A stretch of 64,000 nt of DNA from Strigamia acuminata (lineage: Eukaryota; Arthropoda; Chilopoda; Geophilomorpha; Linotaeniidae): assembly GCA_949358305.1 (NCBI GenBank), contig OX442322.1:124001-188000 (forward strand), given 5' to 3'. Below, piece by piece: positions 63,570 to 64,000 of this stretch. Position 1 is the stretch's first letter. Each line of letters opens with the position of its first letter. The translations under genes and the position numbers were made by a program. A model generated the notes under the pieces. It worked only from the letters and a program-made list of their open reading frames with translations, did no database searches and was not told the DNA's origin.

Positions 63570-64000
63570 AAATGGAGTTTTATGAACATACTAGAGCATT
63601 CTTACGCCATTCATTTAACAGTGTCTTGTTTAATTGTGACGCATGCAATCATTGCAGTGCCCCCCCTGTTCTGCTAACTCGTTTGTCAATGTAAAAAAAA
63701 AAAAAAAAAAAAAAAATGAAAAACAAATAAAAATGTGTAAAAGACTTTTTAATTAAAAGCTGAATAAAATTATTTTTCTTTTACAATTTATTATTCATTT
63801 ATTTCTGGTTGAGTCACTTTGAAAACCTGTATTTTTTACTGACCACATTTTAAAAAAAAAATCTCTAAAGGTTATTTTTGTTTTTAAAGAGTAAAAGCCT
63901 TCGGGGGAAATTTAATTGCTGGTGAGGAAAAAATATTTTCATTCGACTGTTTGCCATTTTTTCACTTATGCATTTATATTTGCATTTATTTCTTATTTCA
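63570..64000. other. AT-rich right edge with a 24-base A run
   Basis: The A run at 63693-63716 is followed by ATG and then only three codons. No gene and no inverted match to 49176-50030 that I could find by eye. Confidence 0.6.

Noticed and set aside
49176-64000. Two adjacent Polintons, one for each protease
   Set aside because: All other core genes occur once, the gene order is continuous and no terminal repeats lie between the clusters.

Overview
The window looks like repeat-rich chromosomal DNA from an insect or another arthropod. The grounds are Ty1/copia and Ty3/gypsy elements of animal type, a Maverick/Polinton, PBS sequences that fit metazoan tRNA-iMet and tRNA-Gln, and a short TTAGG-like tract at 49273-49296. 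I found no convincing single-copy host gene, rRNA gene or tRNA gene. Almost everything is transposon, and most coding regions carry in-frame stops.

Left part (1-12.7 kb): a minus-strand gypsy fragment (gag plus the protease end of pol, cut by the window edge) abuts at about 3388 a 5'-truncated plus-strand copia element (copia-1). Inside the copia-1 reverse transcriptase lies a complete minus-strand copia-2 (4438-10244) with two 541-bp LTRs and a CAAAA target duplication. A partial LTR of a third gypsy family lies at 12115-12631.

Middle part (12.7-49.2 kb): a four-level nest that can be read to the base. A plus-strand copia-4 is split in its gag by minus-strand copia-3 (13367-48052, TSD CGGAC). 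The 3' LTR of copia-3 is split by gypsy-B (13472-42226, TSD TGGA). A third open reading frame (ORF3) of gypsy-B is split by gypsy-A (16221-31951, TSD AGCT). Gypsy-A itself holds a solo LTR of another related family (21007-22584). Gypsy-A and gypsy-B are sister elements: long LTRs of about 1.6 kb, a tRNA-Gln primer site, gag and pol joined by a -1 frameshift signal (A AAA AAC, the gag stop, a 7-base spacer, a 7-bp stem), and a conserved cysteine-rich ORF3 downstream of pol that I do not recognise.

Right part (about 50-62.6 kb, perhaps to the edge): a Maverick/Polinton with protein-primed DNA polymerase B, packaging ATPase, double jelly-roll major capsid, penton-like minor capsid, membrane-active pX-like protein, two different adenain-like cysteine proteases, a coiled-coil fibre-like protein, a small zinc protein, a phospholipase A2-like protein and an integrase with chromodomain. 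Nearly every gene has a run of A directly before its start codon. Polymerase and integrase would copy and insert the element; the other genes would build and mature a virion. Three genes are broken or out of frame: fibre (stop), zinc/PLA2 (frame change at an A run), and protease 1 (no ATG).
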